A stretch of DNA of 64,000 bases from Chloroflexales bacterium ZM16-3 (GCA_004138175.2 RYFE02000003.1:1-64000), one strand, 5' to 3'; counted from the stretch's first letter, positions 25,202 through 35,506 are shown. Numbers and translations: made by a program. The notes: generated by a model not told the origin, from the sequence alone.

Positions 25202-26073
25202 CGATCTTCCTCCGTGGTCGAGCGGAAGTAGAGCATAATCAGGATCATCAGCACGCCCATCATCACCACGGCCATCGCCGAGCCGAGCGGCCAGTTGGGC
25301 GGGTTGGAGCGCAGGAAGAGCCGCTGGAGCAGGTTGCCGATATAGTCAACCTTGGCGCCGCCGAGCAGCTCGGAGACGACGAACTGGCCGATGGTAGGGA
25401 TGAAGACTAGCACCGAGCCGGCGGCGATGCCGGGCATCGTGATCGGCAGCATAACGCGCAGGAAGGCCCGCCAGCGGCTAGCCCCAAGGTCGGCCGCCGC
25501 CTCCATCAGCGTGAAGTCGAAGCGGTCGAGCGAGGCGTAGAGCGGCAGCACCATAAAGGGCAGCTCGCCATAGACCAGGCCAAGCAGGGTGGCGTTCTCG
25601 GTGTAGAGCAGGGTCTGCGTAGGCAGGCCGAGCGCCTGGAAGGCGCTGTTGATCAGGCCGTTGTTCGAGAGGATGATCTGCCAGGCGTAGATCCGCACCA
25701 GGAAGTTCGTCCAGAACGGGATGAGGATCAGGAAGAGCAGGGGGGTGCGCCATGCCTGCGGGCTGCGGGCGATGAACAGGGCCAGGGGGTAGCCGATCAG
25801 CAGACAGATCAGGGTGGTGAGGACGCTGGCCCAGATCGAGCGGGTGTAGGCGTTGACGTAGATATCTTTGGTGAAGAGGGTGGTGTACTGCTCAAAGGTC
25901 GCCTGCCAGATCACATTCCCACGCGGGCCGGCGGTCATGAAGCTGTAGAGCAGGATGATCACCAGGGGCATGGCGAAGAAGAGGGTGAGCCAGAACGCCC
26001 CGGGGCCAAGCAGCCCGGCCAGGCGCAGGCGGCTGCTGCGCTGGCGCTGTTTCTGAAGGGTGTCGAGGGCCAT
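25198..26073 (-). CDS. potB: Polyamine ABC transporter permease PotB
   Basis: 291 residues with six membrane helices. FFAMPLVIILLYSFM begins the first helix; the EAA loop is MEAAADLGASRWRAFLRVMLPITMPG; IPTIGQFVVSELLGG is a PotB signature. ATG 26073 is chosen over the longer frame to 26115 because GGAGG sits 7 bases upstream. It pairs with PotC to form the polyamine channel driven by PotA. Confidence 0.93.
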   Translation of the reverse strand: MALDTLQKQRQRSSRLRLAGLLGPGAFWLTLFFAMPLVIILLYSFMTAGPRGNVIWQATFEQYTTLFTKDIYVNAYTRSIWASVLTTLICLLIGYPLALFIARSPQAWRTPLLFLILIPFWTNFLVRIYAWQIILSNNGLINSAFQALGLPTQTLLYTENATLLGLVYGELPFMVLPLYASLDRFDFTLMEAAADLGASRWRAFLRVMLPITMPGIAAGSVLVFIPTIGQFVVSELLGGAKVDYIGNLLQRLFLRSNPPNWPLGSAMAVVMMGVLMILIMLYFRSTTEEDR

Positions 26074-26127
26074 GGTGGGTCCTCCGTGGGTAAGCGGCGG
26101 GCCGTAGGGGCGCATCGCGATGCGCCT

Positions 26128-27231
26128 CTACTCCGTCAACACCAGGGCGTTATCGGCGGGGCAGACAAGCAGGGACTCCTCGCCGGGCTGCCAGTAGGCG
26201 TTGCGGTCGACGGTGCTGCGGTCGTTCTGCTCCCATGCGTTGAGGGTACGCTCATCGCTGATGCGCACGGTGATGCGCGTGTCGCTGCCGATATAGTTGA
26301 TCCGCTCGACGCGCACGGGCAGGGCGTTCTCGGCGGAGGGGTTGCCCTCGCCCTGGGGCAGCAGGCGCACCTTCTCGGGGCGGATGGAGAGCGTGGCGAC
26401 GGTGCCGCTGCTGAGCGGGCGGGCGCTACAGCCGCGCAGGCGGATGCCGTCGGATGTCTCGATCGTCGCGTAGCCGCCCGCGCTCTCGACGACCCGGCCC
26501 TCGACGAAGTTCGTCTCGCCGATAAAGTCAGCCACAAAGCGGCAGGAGGGCCGCTCGTAGATCTCAGTGGGCGTGCCGACCTGGAGCACCTTGCCGTGGC
26601 TCATCACCGCGATCCGGTCAGACATCGTCAGGGCCTCTTCCTGGTCGTGGGTGACGAAGATAAAGGTGATGCCCACGCGCTCCTGGAGCCCCTTGAGCTC
26701 CAGCTGCATCTCCTTGCGCAGCTTCTGGTCGAGGGCGCCGAGCGGCTCATCGAGCAGGAGCACCTCGGGGCGGTTGACCAGGGCGCGGGCGAGGGCGACG
26801 CGCTGCTGCTGGCCGCCGGAGAGCTGGCGCGGTCGGCGGGCGCCGTAGCCGCTGAGGCGCACCATCTCCAATGCCTCCTGGACGCGCGGCCCAAGCTCGG
26901 CCTTGGGGACGCGCTTCATCTCCAGGCCGAAGGCAACATTTTGCTCAACCGACATATGGGGGAAGAGGGCGTAGGACTGGAAGACCGTGTTGACCGGGCG
27001 CTGGTAGGGCGGGGTGCTGCTCATCTCGCGGCCGTGGATGAGGATCTTACCGCTGGTGGGGTACTCGAACCCAGCGATCATACGCAAGCTCGTCGTCTTC
27101 CCACAGCCGCTGGGGCCAAGCAGCGAAAAAAACTCACCGTCGCGGATCTGGAGTGAGACGTGGTCTACCGCGTGAACATCGCCGAAGGCTTTCACGACGT
27201 CGCGCAGCTCAATCGCGATCCCGTCACTCAA
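26128..27231 (-). CDS. potA: Polyamine ABC transporter ATPase PotA
   Basis: 367 residues. Walker [11 protein letters not shown]-loop [10 protein letters not shown], signature [15 protein letters not shown], Walker [13 protein letters not shown], His-switch FVTHDQ, then a C-terminal TOBE domain. Start is TTG 27231 ([17 protein letters not shown]) with AGGAG 7 bases upstream. The open frame continues to 27486 only because it reads through repeat A. It is the first gene of potABCD; a small hairpin with GGCGCATCGCGATGCGCC lies between its stop and potB. Confidence 0.94.
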   Translation of the reverse strand: MSDGIAIELRDVVKAFGDVHAVDHVSLQIRDGEFFSLLGPSGCGKTTSLRMIAGFEYPTSGKILIHGREMSSTPPYQRPVNTVFQSYALFPHMSVEQNVAFGLEMKRVPKAELGPRVQEALEMVRLSGYGARRPRQLSGGQQQRVALARALVNRPEVLLLDEPLGALDQKLRKEMQLELKGLQERVGITFIFVTHDQEEALTMSDRIAVMSHGKVLQVGTPTEIYERPSCRFVADFIGETNFVEGRVVESAGGYATIETSDGIRLRGCSARPLSSGTVATLSIRPEKVRLLPQGEGNPSAENALPVRVERINYIGSDTRITVRISDERTLNAWEQNDRSTVDRNAYWQPGEESLLVCPADNALVLTE

Positions 27232-27646
27232 GGCGATCTCCTGGGAAGCATATACGGACAGCCAGAGCGGCATACGTGGCCGCCAGGGTGCAATCGCTGC
27301 ATATTTAACCCGTTCTGTGGGATAGTTCAGTATACCATAAATTAACCGAGGAGTCTGGATCGCACACTGGATCACGAGGGCTGTTGCATAGTCGCTGGCG
27401 GCTGAAGCCGCGTCACCAGGGCCTGCGGCCAGCCGCCCGCAGAGGCGGGCGGCTCCGGCGTCGGCGCAGGCCGACGCCCGGCGCAACGCGCCCCATCGGC
27501 GCGACTTCCAGTCGCCAGCCGGGGGCGCGCAGGACGGTGCAACCGCTCTGGCTAGACCCGCACAATACCTGTGTTACAACATGATACAATACGGCGCGCA
27601 ATGGCCCAGAGGGGCTGTTGTCCAGGCGCGGCAGCAGGAGGCACTT
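27232..27646. other. Divergent intergenic region potA/deoC
   Basis: A 415-bp gap. It has a short lower-GC stretch (27300-27365) with a TATACT box on the minus strand (27329-27334) that may serve potA, repeat A copy 2 (27391-27541), and a TACAAT box near 27584 before deoC. Neither promoter has a good -35. No gene is seen. Confidence 0.5.
27391..27541. repeat. Dispersed repeat family A, copy 2
   Basis: About 90% identical by eye to copy 1 (1501-1652), same orientation, preceded like copy 3 by GGGCTGTTGCA. It lies within the divergent potA/deoC promoter region. Confidence 0.82.
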
Positions 27647-28435
27647 ATGGACGATCTGATCGAGCGCGTGGCCCAGCGCATTGCGGCCATCCCCGGCCTT
27701 CCCGCCAGCGTGCGCCTTGCTGATGCGGCGCTCGCGCCTCTGTCCGACACCCCGATCTCAGGCTACATCGACCACACCCTGCTCAAGCCCGAGGCCACCC
27801 CGGAGCAGATCGCGCAGATCTGCGCCGAGGCGATCCAGTACCGCTTCGCCAGCGTCTGCGTCAACCCCTCCTTCGTCCCGCTCTGCGCCAGCCTGCTCGC
27901 TGGCACGCCGGTGGCCGTCTGCACGGTGATCGGCTTTCCGCTAGGCGCGACCACCACGAAGACGAAGGTCTTCGAGGCGAACCAGGCCGCCGTCAACGGC
28001 GCGCGCGAGCTCGACATGGTGATCGCGGTGGGCCAACTGAAGGCCGGGCGCTACCCCGAGGTGGCCGAGGATATCCGCCAGGTGGTGGATGCAGGCCACG
28101 CCCAGCGCGCGCTGGTGAAGGTGATCATCGAGACGGCGCTGCTTAGCGACGAGGAGAAGGTGGCGGCCTGTCTGCTGGCCAAACGTGCCGGGGCCGACTT
28201 CGTGAAGACCAGCACCGGCTTCTCGGGCGGCGGGGCCACCGCCGCCGATATCGCCCTCATGCGCCGCGCTGTCGGCCCAGATGTTGGCGTGAAGGCGTCG
28301 GGCGGCGTGCGCTGCCTGGCCGACGCCCAGGTGATGATCGCCGCCGGGGCCAGCCGAATCGGCGCTAGCGCCGGGGTAGCGATTGTCCGCGAGGCGGAGG
28401 GCGGGGCTGCTACCCCACGCGGCACAGGATATTAA
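27647..28435 (+). CDS. deoC: Deoxyribose-phosphate aldolase
   Basis: 262 residues, TIM barrel. It cleaves 2-deoxyribose-5-phosphate to glyceraldehyde-3-phosphate and acetaldehyde in deoxynucleoside salvage. [22 protein letters not shown], the Schiff-base lysine in FVKTSTGF and the second lysine in VKASGGVR are all present. ATG 27647 has AGGAGG 5 bases upstream. The C-terminal extension after the barrel is only a few residues. A GC hairpin with a T-run separates it from sucD. Confidence 0.96.
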   Translation: MDDLIERVAQRIAAIPGLPASVRLADAALAPLSDTPISGYIDHTLLKPEATPEQIAQICAEAIQYRFASVCVNPSFVPLCASLLAGTPVAVCTVIGFPLGATTTKTKVFEANQAAVNGARELDMVIAVGQLKAGRYPEVAEDIRQVVDAGHAQRALVKVIIETALLSDEEKVAACLLAKRAGADFVKTSTGFSGGGATAADIALMRRAVGPDVGVKASGGVRCLADAQVMIAAGASRIGASAGVAIVREAEGGAATPRGTGY

Positions 28436-28447
28436 GAGACGCCGTAG

Positions 28448-28470
28448 AGACGCCCCGCCGGGGCGTCTTT
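28448..28470 (+). terminator. Intrinsic terminator after deoC
   Basis: AGACGCCCC and GGGGCGTCT arms around a short loop, followed by TTT, 13 bp after the deoC stop. Confidence 0.65.
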
Positions 28471-28488
28471 ACCCTTAAGGAGGTTCCG

Positions 28489-29364
<876 letters not shown>

Positions 29365-29399
29365 AATCTGGAATGCAAAGGGAGGCTGTGACGTTTACC

Positions 29400-29459
29400 T
29401 GTCATTCTGAGCGAAGCGAAGAATCCCGACCGGGATTCTTCGCTTCGCTCAGGGTGACA
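29400..29459. terminator. 29-bp hairpin of the TGTCATTCTGAGCGAAGCG type
   Basis: Arms 29400-29428 and 29431-29459 pair with two mismatches and a 2-nt loop. It lies between the convergent sucD and histidine-kinase genes and so probably terminates both. The arm sequence is a repeat I have seen in many unrelated bacterial genomes. Confidence 0.7.
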
Positions 29460-29490
29460 GCGTTCCTTTTGCTCTACCGCGTATTTTGCA

Positions 29491-31134
29491 TTACGACAGC
29501 GGGATGCGCAGTTCCACCGTCGTGCCCTGCTCGGGCTCCGAGCGGATGCGCAGGTCGGCGCCGATCAGGCGGGCGCGCTCCTTCATGTTCAGCAGGCCCA
29601 GGCTGCCCCGGCTATTGTAGGTTCCCTCGACCGCCGCCACATTGAAGCCCCTGCCACGGTCGCGCACGCTGGCCACAAACGCATCCTCCTCCACATAGAG
29701 GTAGATCGTGATCACGTCGCTATGGGCGTGCTTGCGGGCGTTGTTCACCGCCTCCTGGACGATGATAAACGCGGCGGCCTCGATCTCGGAGGGCAGGCGC
29801 GGCACATTTACCGGTGCCTCAAGGCGCAGGCGCGTCGTGTTACCGGAGGGGTCGCGCCAGCGATCCACATACTGCTGAAGCGTCATCACGAGGCCCTGGG
29901 TCTCTAATCCGAGGGGGCGCAGCTCGAAGAGCAGGGTGCGGATGTCGTTCGTCGTCTTGATCACCAGCTCAGACAGGGTATCAAGCTCGGCGGGCACGCG
30001 CTCGGGCATGGCTCGAAACAGCTTCTTAATGAACTCGATGTTCATTGCGATCGCCGCCACGCTCTGGGTTGGGCCGTCGTGCAGGTCGCGGGCGATCGCG
30101 TGGCGCGTCTCGGCCTCTTTGCTGAGCAGGCGGTCGCGCTCCTGCTTGAGGCTCTGGTAGAGGCGGGCGTTCTCGATAGCGATGGCGGCCTGGGCGGCCA
30201 GCGTGGTGAGCAGCTGCATGTCCTGGTCGCTGAATGCCTTGCCATCGACCTTATTGAGCAGCTGCATCACGCCGCTCACCCGATCCTTAATCCGCATCGG
30301 CACGCAGAGGATCGAGCGGGTGATGAATTCGGCCTCGCGGCCGATCGCATCGTACCAGCGGCCATCCTGCTCAACATCGTTGACGATCTGGCCGACGCCG
30401 TGGGTGGCCACCCATCCGGCGATGCCCCGGTCGGCGGGCATACGGTACTGGCGGTTCTCGCCGGGGATCTCCAGGATTAGCTCGTTGCGGGCCTCATCGA
30501 TCAGGAAGATCGAGCAGCGCTCGGCCCCAACAACCTTGGGCGCGCGCAGCTTGATGTCGTTGAGCAAGCTGGACAGGTCGAGGTTGATCGAGAGGGACTG
30601 GCCGATCTCGTAGAGCAGGTTCAGCTCGCGCAGGTCTCGCTCGGCGCGGCGCAGCATCGAGAGCTTGTCGGCCTCGCCGCCGATGGCCCGCACCAGTAGC
30701 ACCATCAGGTCCTCATCGGCATTGACCGGGCTCGGGCCGCCTTTACCGTCGGTTCCAAGCTCCTGGCCGTCCACTACAAGGTGCAGCAGGCCGACCCCCT
30801 GGCCGCCGCTCTGGAGCGGCAGCTCGATTAGGTCGCGGCTGCCCTCCAGCGAGTAGGAGCCAAGCATCGGCTCGCTGCCGTCATCGCGACGCATAAAGCC
30901 GCCGCGCGCCTGCTCGATCAGCGTGCTGGTCTCTTCGTCGATGGCACCGTGGACAAGCCGCACCGTCTCTCCGTAGGGCGTGATGTAGAGCAGCGCCCCG
31001 GCCTGAGCTGGCCAGAAGGCGACAAGACGCTCCAGCGAGGCGGCCAGCAGCCCGGAGACATCGTGGTGTCCGCCGGCGATCAGGAGCTGGCTAAGTGTCT
31101 CCAGCTGGCGCTGGTTGATGGCGATTGGCGACAT
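29491..31134 (-). CDS. GAF-domain histidine kinase, NarL/DegS type
   Basis: 547 residues, soluble. An N-terminal GAF-like region (about 15-155), a second GAF (about 180-330; CSIFLIDEARNELIL, CVPMRIKDRVSGVMQLLNK), a HisKA_3 dimerisation helix with the phospho-His in AIARDLHDGPTQSVAAIAM, and an HATPase domain (IVQEAVNNARKHAHS, DRGRGF, GLLNMKERA). No membrane helix, so it senses a cytosolic cue. Its cognate NarL-type regulator is not adjacent. It has its own promoter at 31174-31203. Confidence 0.92.
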   Translation of the reverse strand: MSPIAINQRQLETLSQLLIAGGHHDVSGLLAASLERLVAFWPAQAGALLYITPYGETVRLVHGAIDEETSTLIEQARGGFMRRDDGSEPMLGSYSLEGSRDLIELPLQSGGQGVGLLHLVVDGQELGTDGKGGPSPVNADEDLMVLLVRAIGGEADKLSMLRRAERDLRELNLLYEIGQSLSINLDLSSLLNDIKLRAPKVVGAERCSIFLIDEARNELILEIPGENRQYRMPADRGIAGWVATHGVGQIVNDVEQDGRWYDAIGREAEFITRSILCVPMRIKDRVSGVMQLLNKVDGKAFSDQDMQLLTTLAAQAAIAIENARLYQSLKQERDRLLSKEAETRHAIARDLHDGPTQSVAAIAMNIEFIKKLFRAMPERVPAELDTLSELVIKTTNDIRTLLFELRPLGLETQGLVMTLQQYVDRWRDPSGNTTRLRLEAPVNVPRLPSEIEAAAFIIVQEAVNNARKHAHSDVITIYLYVEEDAFVASVRDRGRGFNVAAVEGTYNSRGSLGLLNMKERARLIGADLRIRSEPEQGTTVELRIPLS

Positions 31135-31170
31135 AGGGCACCTCGCGAGGCTGCATATGAATAGAGTCCT

Positions 31171-31203
31171 GTTACTGTAACCTATTCGCAGGGGCTATGT
31201 CAA
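31171..31203 (-). promoter_or_regulatory. Promoter of the GAF histidine kinase
   Basis: Minus strand TTGACA (31203-31198), 18-bp spacer, TACAGT (31179-31174). The -10 lies in the perfect palindrome GTTACTGTAAC (31171-31181), a possible operator. Confidence 0.55.
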
Positions 31204-31254
31204 TTTAGATCACTGAGGTGTTGAGGCGTTGAGTCACTGAGATGGGTGATCGGA

Positions 31255-31581
31255 TCAGGCATCAGGCCAGTCGATGGCGATGAAGATCTGGCCATCCTCG
31301 ATCTGCGTGGGGTAGACGGGGATGCGCAGGCCAATCGGCGGGACGATGCTCTTGCCGGTGCGGATGCTGTAGGCCCAGCCGTGCCAGGGGCAGGTCACCG
31401 TCTCGCCGATCAGGGTGCCGGCCGAGAGCGGGCCGCCCTCGTGGCGGCAGACATCGCTGAAGGCGTAGATCTCCCCCCCTATGTTCGCCAGGGCCACCGG
31501 CAGCCCGTCCACATCCACGAAGGTCATCTGGCCCGGCCTGATCTCGTGGGTGGCGAGCACGCGTACCCACTCACGGGCCAT
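31255..31581 (-). CDS. Rieske-type [2Fe-2S] ferredoxin
   Basis: 108 residues. Cluster ligands are Cys45-x-His47 (CRHEGGPLSAG) and Cys64-x-x-His67 (CPWHGW), the single-domain Rieske ferredoxin pattern. It is too short to be an oxygenase and has no membrane anchor, so it is a soluble electron carrier for an unknown partner. Its ATG overlaps the upstream methyltransferase stop (ATGA), so the two are translationally coupled. Confidence 0.93.
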   Translation of the reverse strand: MAREWVRVLATHEIRPGQMTFVDVDGLPVALANIGGEIYAFSDVCRHEGGPLSAGTLIGETVTCPWHGWAYSIRTGKSIVPPIGLRIPVYPTQIEDGQIFIAIDWPDA

Positions 31582-32264
31582 CAGTGCCCCACTTTCGCTA
31601 CGGCGATGATGTGGCCGGGCACGCGCTCGATGCTCACCCGCGTGGCCCCGTGGGCGCGCAGCAGATCGGTCAGCTGCGGCGCGCTGAAAACGTGAAGGTG
31701 CGCCGGGCTATCGTCCTTCTTGTGCGAGGGCACCGAGAGGATGGCGAAGCGCCGGGCCACGCGCAGGGTCGAGCGAAGCGCGGCCGCCGTGTCGGCGATA
31801 TGCTCCAGCACATCGAGCATCGTCACCACATCGAAGCTGTGTTCGGCGAAGGGCAGGTCGGTCGCATCGGCGCGGGCCGCGTTGAGCGTAAGGATGCCGC
31901 CATCGGCGACGCGCTGGATCTCGCTCACCCGATTGGCCATGGCGTCGGTCGCGGTGACGGGGAGCCATGGCATGGCGTCGAGCAGCGGCCAGAGGAAGGC
32001 ACCGCGCCCGCTGCCGATGTCGAGCAGCTCGGCGGGGCCGATCTCGCGCAGCAGGCCGAGCACGGCCTGGACGCGCGCAATGCCCGTCGTGCGCTTGAAG
32101 CGGTGCAGCCGAAGGCCGCGGGCCAGCCCGAGCGTGACGAGCGCGGCGCGCTGATCGGCGCTGAGCGAGTCCAGGGGCGACTCCTGGCTTCCGGCATCGT
32201 CGCCCAACGATCCGCGCACATAGGCGGCGGCAAGTCGGGTGAACAGCGGTGTCTCGGCAGACAT
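31581..32264 (-). CDS. Class I SAM-dependent methyltransferase
   Basis: 227 residues. Motif I LLDIGSGRGAFLWPLL (SAM loop), motif II near TATDA, and FDVVTMLDVLEHI form a Methyltransf_11/25-type Rossmann fold. ATG 32264 with GGGAG upstream is used; the frame to 32369 is not needed. The substrate is unknown. Coupling to a Rieske ferredoxin suggests a shared small-molecule pathway, but nothing more specific can be read. Confidence 0.85.
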   Translation of the reverse strand: MSAETPLFTRLAAAYVRGSLGDDAGSQESPLDSLSADQRAALVTLGLARGLRLHRFKRTTGIARVQAVLGLLREIGPAELLDIGSGRGAFLWPLLDAMPWLPVTATDAMANRVSEIQRVADGGILTLNAARADATDLPFAEHSFDVVTMLDVLEHIADTAAALRSTLRVARRFAILSVPSHKKDDSPAHLHVFSAPQLTDLLRAHGATRVSIERVPGHIIAVAKVGH

Positions 32265-32363
32265 GTGGCGCTCCCAGCGGGAATTGCAGATATCAGATTG
32301 TGCTTCGTACATATCGTAGCATAATCCAGACGGGCAGTACGCGCGGGTGTGTCCGTCCGTTAT

Positions 32364-32392
32364 TTGCACGCCTTGCCCTGCGCTGCTATGAT
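32364..32392 (+). promoter_or_regulatory. Promoter of the metallophosphoesterase gene
   Basis: TTGCAC (32364-32369), 17-bp spacer, TATGAT (32387-32392), about 50 bp before the ATG. Confidence 0.7.
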
Positions 32393-32440
32393 GCTACAAA
32401 TCAGTCATTACGCATCATACATTACATAACGTATTTCATC

Positions 32441-33145
32441 ATGATCTGGACTATCTCCGATTTACATCTCTCCTTCGCCCACCCCAAGCCGATGGATATC
32501 TTCGGGCCTCACTGGAAAGATCACCCGGAGCGCATCGCTAGGGGCTGGCGTGATCTTGTTGCCCCCGATGACTGGGTGCTGATCGCCGGCGATATCTCCT
32601 GGGCCATGAAGCTTAAGGACGCGCTGGTTGATCTGCGCTGGATCGATGCCCTCCCCGGCCGCAAGGTGATCATCCGTGGCAACCACGACTACTGGTGCTC
32701 GCGCCGGGTCACTCCCATCCGCCCCCAGCTCCCGCCCTCGATCAGCCTGCTCAGCGCCGATGCTATCGATATCGGCGAGGCCGTTGTCTGCGGCACCCGT
32801 GGCTGGATGACGCCCGAGACCCCCGGCTATGACCCGGCTACCGATGCGCAGATCTACCAGCGCGAGCTCGGCATGCTCGACCGCGCCCTCGCTCATGCCG
32901 CGCAGCTGGCCGCCGGTCGGCTCCCGATCATCGTGATGATCCACTACCCGCCCTTCGTTAACCGCCAGCCGAGCGAGTTCGCCCGCCGCATTGCCGCCGC
33001 TGGGGCGAGCGCCTGCATCTACGGCCACCTCCATCGCCGTCAGGATCACGCCAACGCGGTTGATAAGACCGTCGATGGCGTCTCCTATCAGCTTACGGCC
33101 TGCGATTACCTCGACTTCGGGCCGGTCGGTGTACGTGGTCTGTAG
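32441..33145 (+). CDS. Calcineurin-like metallophosphoesterase
   Basis: 234 residues. The five metal-binding blocks are in order: ISDLHLSF, AGDISWAM, RGNHDYWCS, MIHYPPF and YGHLHRRQ. This pattern fits the uncharacterised YpbG-like branch of binuclear metal phosphohydrolases. ATG 32441 begins MIWTISDLHL; the longer frame runs through the promoter and is rejected. Substrate unknown. A stem with a T-rich tail (33176-33203) ends the transcript. Confidence 0.9.
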   Translation: MIWTISDLHLSFAHPKPMDIFGPHWKDHPERIARGWRDLVAPDDWVLIAGDISWAMKLKDALVDLRWIDALPGRKVIIRGNHDYWCSRRVTPIRPQLPPSISLLSADAIDIGEAVVCGTRGWMTPETPGYDPATDAQIYQRELGMLDRALAHAAQLAAGRLPIIVMIHYPPFVNRQPSEFARRIAAAGASACIYGHLHRRQDHANAVDKTVDGVSYQLTACDYLDFGPVGVRGL

Positions 33146-33175
33146 GCTAGGTCTCTACTGGTTTGATGTTCGATG

Positions 33176-33203
33176 ACAACCTCAAAGGTTGTTCTATTTT
33201 TGT
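33176..33203 (+). terminator. Intrinsic terminator after metallophosphoesterase
   Basis: ACAACC/GGTTGT stem with loop TCAAA followed by a T-rich run, one of the few classical U-tract terminators in this window. Confidence 0.7.
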
Positions 33204-33231
33204 TGTATTTGAATATATTATAACTGATAAT
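33203..33231 (+). promoter_or_regulatory. Possible promoter of the 706-residue membrane protein
   Basis: TTGTAT (33203-33208), 17-bp spacer, GATAAT (33226-33231) in AT-rich DNA just before the gene. The predicted transcript start is only a few bases from the initiation codon. Confidence 0.4.
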
Positions 33232-33242
33232 ATGGAGTGAAT

Positions 33243-35360
33243 ATGCTGTATCATAAGAAAGATGAAATAACAATCAAAAGAGATTTAAAAAAGATAGCGA
33301 TATTCCGGGAGTTGATATTGATAACAGCCAGTGCATTGATAGCAGTGCTTTGGCTATTTAGCCGTGTGCTCGGCTCACTCAATAGCGTGGTCGCCGCTGA
33401 CACCTATATAGGTATGAATGACGGCTATCAAAATGTGTGGATGCTCTGGTGGACATCTGAAGCCATCCGCCACGGTTCCAATCCCTTCTTTACAACGATG
33501 ATTTTTTATCCGCTGCGAACCAACTTGTTCTGGGAGACGTTGAATATCACAAATGGGCTGCTTGCGCTGCCTATAACGTACCTATTCGGTTCAGTGACCT
33601 CATACAACGTCGTGGCGATGGTAAGCTTTATCGGCAGCACGCTCGCTATGTACTGGTTAGCACGTACGATGACCGGCTCTCCATTTGGGGCGGTCTGTGC
33701 AGCCATGCTCTACGCATTCTCGCCGTTTCATGTGAGCAAATTGTATGATGGTCAGTTGGAAGTAATGAGCATTCAATACTTCCCGCTCCTGACCCTCGGC
33801 TTATTTTCTAGTGTTATCAGAAAGTCCTGGCGTGCATCACTCCTGAGCGGTTTGCTCATCGGGTGGATTATCTTGACTAGCTTGTACTATGGCTTGTTTG
33901 TGTTGATCTATGTTGGTCTATTTGGTGCGGCGTTTGTGCTGATCTATCGGCCATCCTACCGTGAGTATGGCAACCTGGCTGCTCGACTGCTGGTGATCAT
34001 ACTCCCGGCTGGGATTCTTCTTCTCCCGCAGATGATCGGCACGTCCGTAGGGCATAGCCAGAGCGAGGTACGCCAGATCCTGCACTCAGCTATGCTGATC
34101 GATTTCTTCCTGCCAAGCCCACACCATCCGCTGTGGGGTGATGCTATAGCGACGATCCAGGCCCGCCTGCACCCAGGAGCGGGCATGATCAATATCTCGC
34201 TTGGCATTCTGATCTGGCCACTGGCACTGATTGGGGCGATCACGATGATCCGGCAGAAGTCAGCGCAGATGCATATCGTGCTGATCGCGACCTTTTTACT
34301 ATTAGCGATGGGCCCCTGGCTTATCTGGGATTCCCAGCCTACCCGCATCCCGCTACCATATGCGATCCTGAACCTTCTGCCAGGTGTCCGCGCTGGGCAG
34401 CGGCCAAACCACATTATCATTATTGCTGCGGTTCATCTCTGCTTACTCGCAGCCTTTGGTGTCAAGTGGTTGCTTGCCTCACGCCCGGTCGCCCAGAAGG
34501 CAACCCTGATCAGCGCGCTCTCGGCTCTGCTGATCATTGATCTTGTGCCAATGCCAGTTCCTGGTGTGACCTATCAACTGCTGCCGGTCTACGATGCGAT
34601 CCCTGCTGGCTCAGGCGCCCTGCTGGAGGTGCCATTTCAAATTGATAAAGGCGCCCCGCTCTTTGCGCAGATGACGCACTACCGACCGCTGCTTGGCGGC
34701 TACCTTGCTCGTATGCCGAAGTACCCATTTAATCATGTGCCTGGTATCTATGAACTCTGGTTTGGTCAATCAGAGAGGACGATACTCAGTGATGACTGGC
34801 TGCAATCGCTGGTTTCTACGATGAGCGCACAAAATATTGAGTATATCCTGGTTCATCATGATCTGATCGCTCCAAGCTATAGTCCATTCGTTGATCGTCT
34901 TGCAGAACGCCTCACCGTTGTCTATAGCGATGCGCAGACGACTCTCTATCAACTGCCAACTACGCCACAGTTGCAGTTTACGATTGCCCTCGGCACGGGT
35001 TGGTATGGGTTTGAGGACGCAGGCGATCAGCGTCGGCAATGGACGAGCAACAGTGCAATGATCGACGTGTTCAATCCTTACCCAGAAGCCAGAATTGCCC
35101 AGTTCGAGGTGAGCATGCGCTCGTACGCTATCGTTAAAGATATGACAGTATCGCTCAAGCAAGATGGGGGGCAGCCAGTTGCTATGAGCACGATCTCAAT
35201 AGACCCCGGCTATCGTATGTACCGCCTCCTCCTTCCCGTATCCCCCGGCTACACGCAAATTCAGCTAGACACTGAGCAGGCGGAGCAGATTTTGCCTGAT
35301 CAGCGCCAACTCGGGGCGGTGGTTCAGTCGATCCGTCTGCGCGATCTTTCCGCTCCCTGA
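33243..35360 (+). CDS. Large multi-pass membrane protein, GT-C-like, AT-richer than neighbours
   Basis: 705 residues. Roughly eleven membrane helices fill residues about 20-440, followed by a soluble extracytoplasmic C-domain (about 450-705) rich in beta-strand. The first loop has ADTYIGMNDGYQNVWMLWW and later HGSNPFFTTMIFYPLRTNLFW, a layout like GT-C or YfhO-type glycan membrane proteins, but no family can be named confidently. ATG 33243 has GGAG upstream. Codon use is noticeably less GC-rich than neighbours (many ATA, AAA, TTA codons at the start), suggesting recent acquisition. It has its own promoter and terminator-bounded context. Confidence 0.75.
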   Translation: MLYHKKDEITIKRDLKKIAIFRELILITASALIAVLWLFSRVLGSLNSVVAADTYIGMNDGYQNVWMLWWTSEAIRHGSNPFFTTMIFYPLRTNLFWETLNITNGLLALPITYLFGSVTSYNVVAMVSFIGSTLAMYWLARTMTGSPFGAVCAAMLYAFSPFHVSKLYDGQLEVMSIQYFPLLTLGLFSSVIRKSWRASLLSGLLIGWIILTSLYYGLFVLIYVGLFGAAFVLIYRPSYREYGNLAARLLVIILPAGILLLPQMIGTSVGHSQSEVRQILHSAMLIDFFLPSPHHPLWGDAIATIQARLHPGAGMINISLGILIWPLALIGAITMIRQKSAQMHIVLIATFLLLAMGPWLIWDSQPTRIPLPYAILNLLPGVRAGQRPNHIIIIAAVHLCLLAAFGVKWLLASRPVAQKATLISALSALLIIDLVPMPVPGVTYQLLPVYDAIPAGSGALLEVPFQIDKGAPLFAQMTHYRPLLGGYLARMPKYPFNHVPGIYELWFGQSERTILSDDWLQSLVSTMSAQNIEYILVHHDLIAPSYSPFVDRLAERLTVVYSDAQTTLYQLPTTPQLQFTIALGTGWYGFEDAGDQRRQWTSNSAMIDVFNPYPEARIAQFEVSMRSYAIVKDMTVSLKQDGGQPVAMSTISIDPGYRMYRLLLPVSPGYTQIQLDTEQAEQILPDQRQLGAVVQSIRLRDLSAP

Positions 35361-35394
35361 GCTGCTTTCGTAAGAACCTGTGTTCGTAAATTCC

Positions 35395-35423
35395 TTGCGA
35401 AAACCGTCCCAATGAGGTATAAT
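35395..35423 (+). promoter_or_regulatory. Strong sigma-70 promoter of gyrA
   Basis: TTGCGA (35395-35400), exactly 17 bp, then perfect TATAAT (35418-35423). The implied leader is about 100 nt. Confidence 0.82.
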
Positions 35424-35458
35424 ACAAGGAGCATGTAGCGCTTTATGAAGCGTAATAC

Positions 35459-35506
35459 GAGGGCAACGTAGGGACGGAGCGCGCTCCGTCCCTACGCTAC
35501 GCCCTC
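35459..35506 (+). promoter_or_regulatory. Hairpin in the gyrA leader
   Basis: Inner 14-bp perfect stem (35467-35480 with 35483-35496, loop GC) and outer GAGGGC/GCCCTC pairing, between the promoter and the gyrA start. It would be in the 5' UTR and could attenuate or stabilise the message. Confidence 0.55.

Noticed and set aside
27232-27486. N-terminal extension of PotA by 85 residues
   Set aside because: It reads through repeat A; the TTG at 27231 has a ribosome site and gives normal PotA length.
31255-31581. Rieske ring-hydroxylating oxygenase
   Set aside because: Only 108 residues; the catalytic non-heme iron domain is absent.
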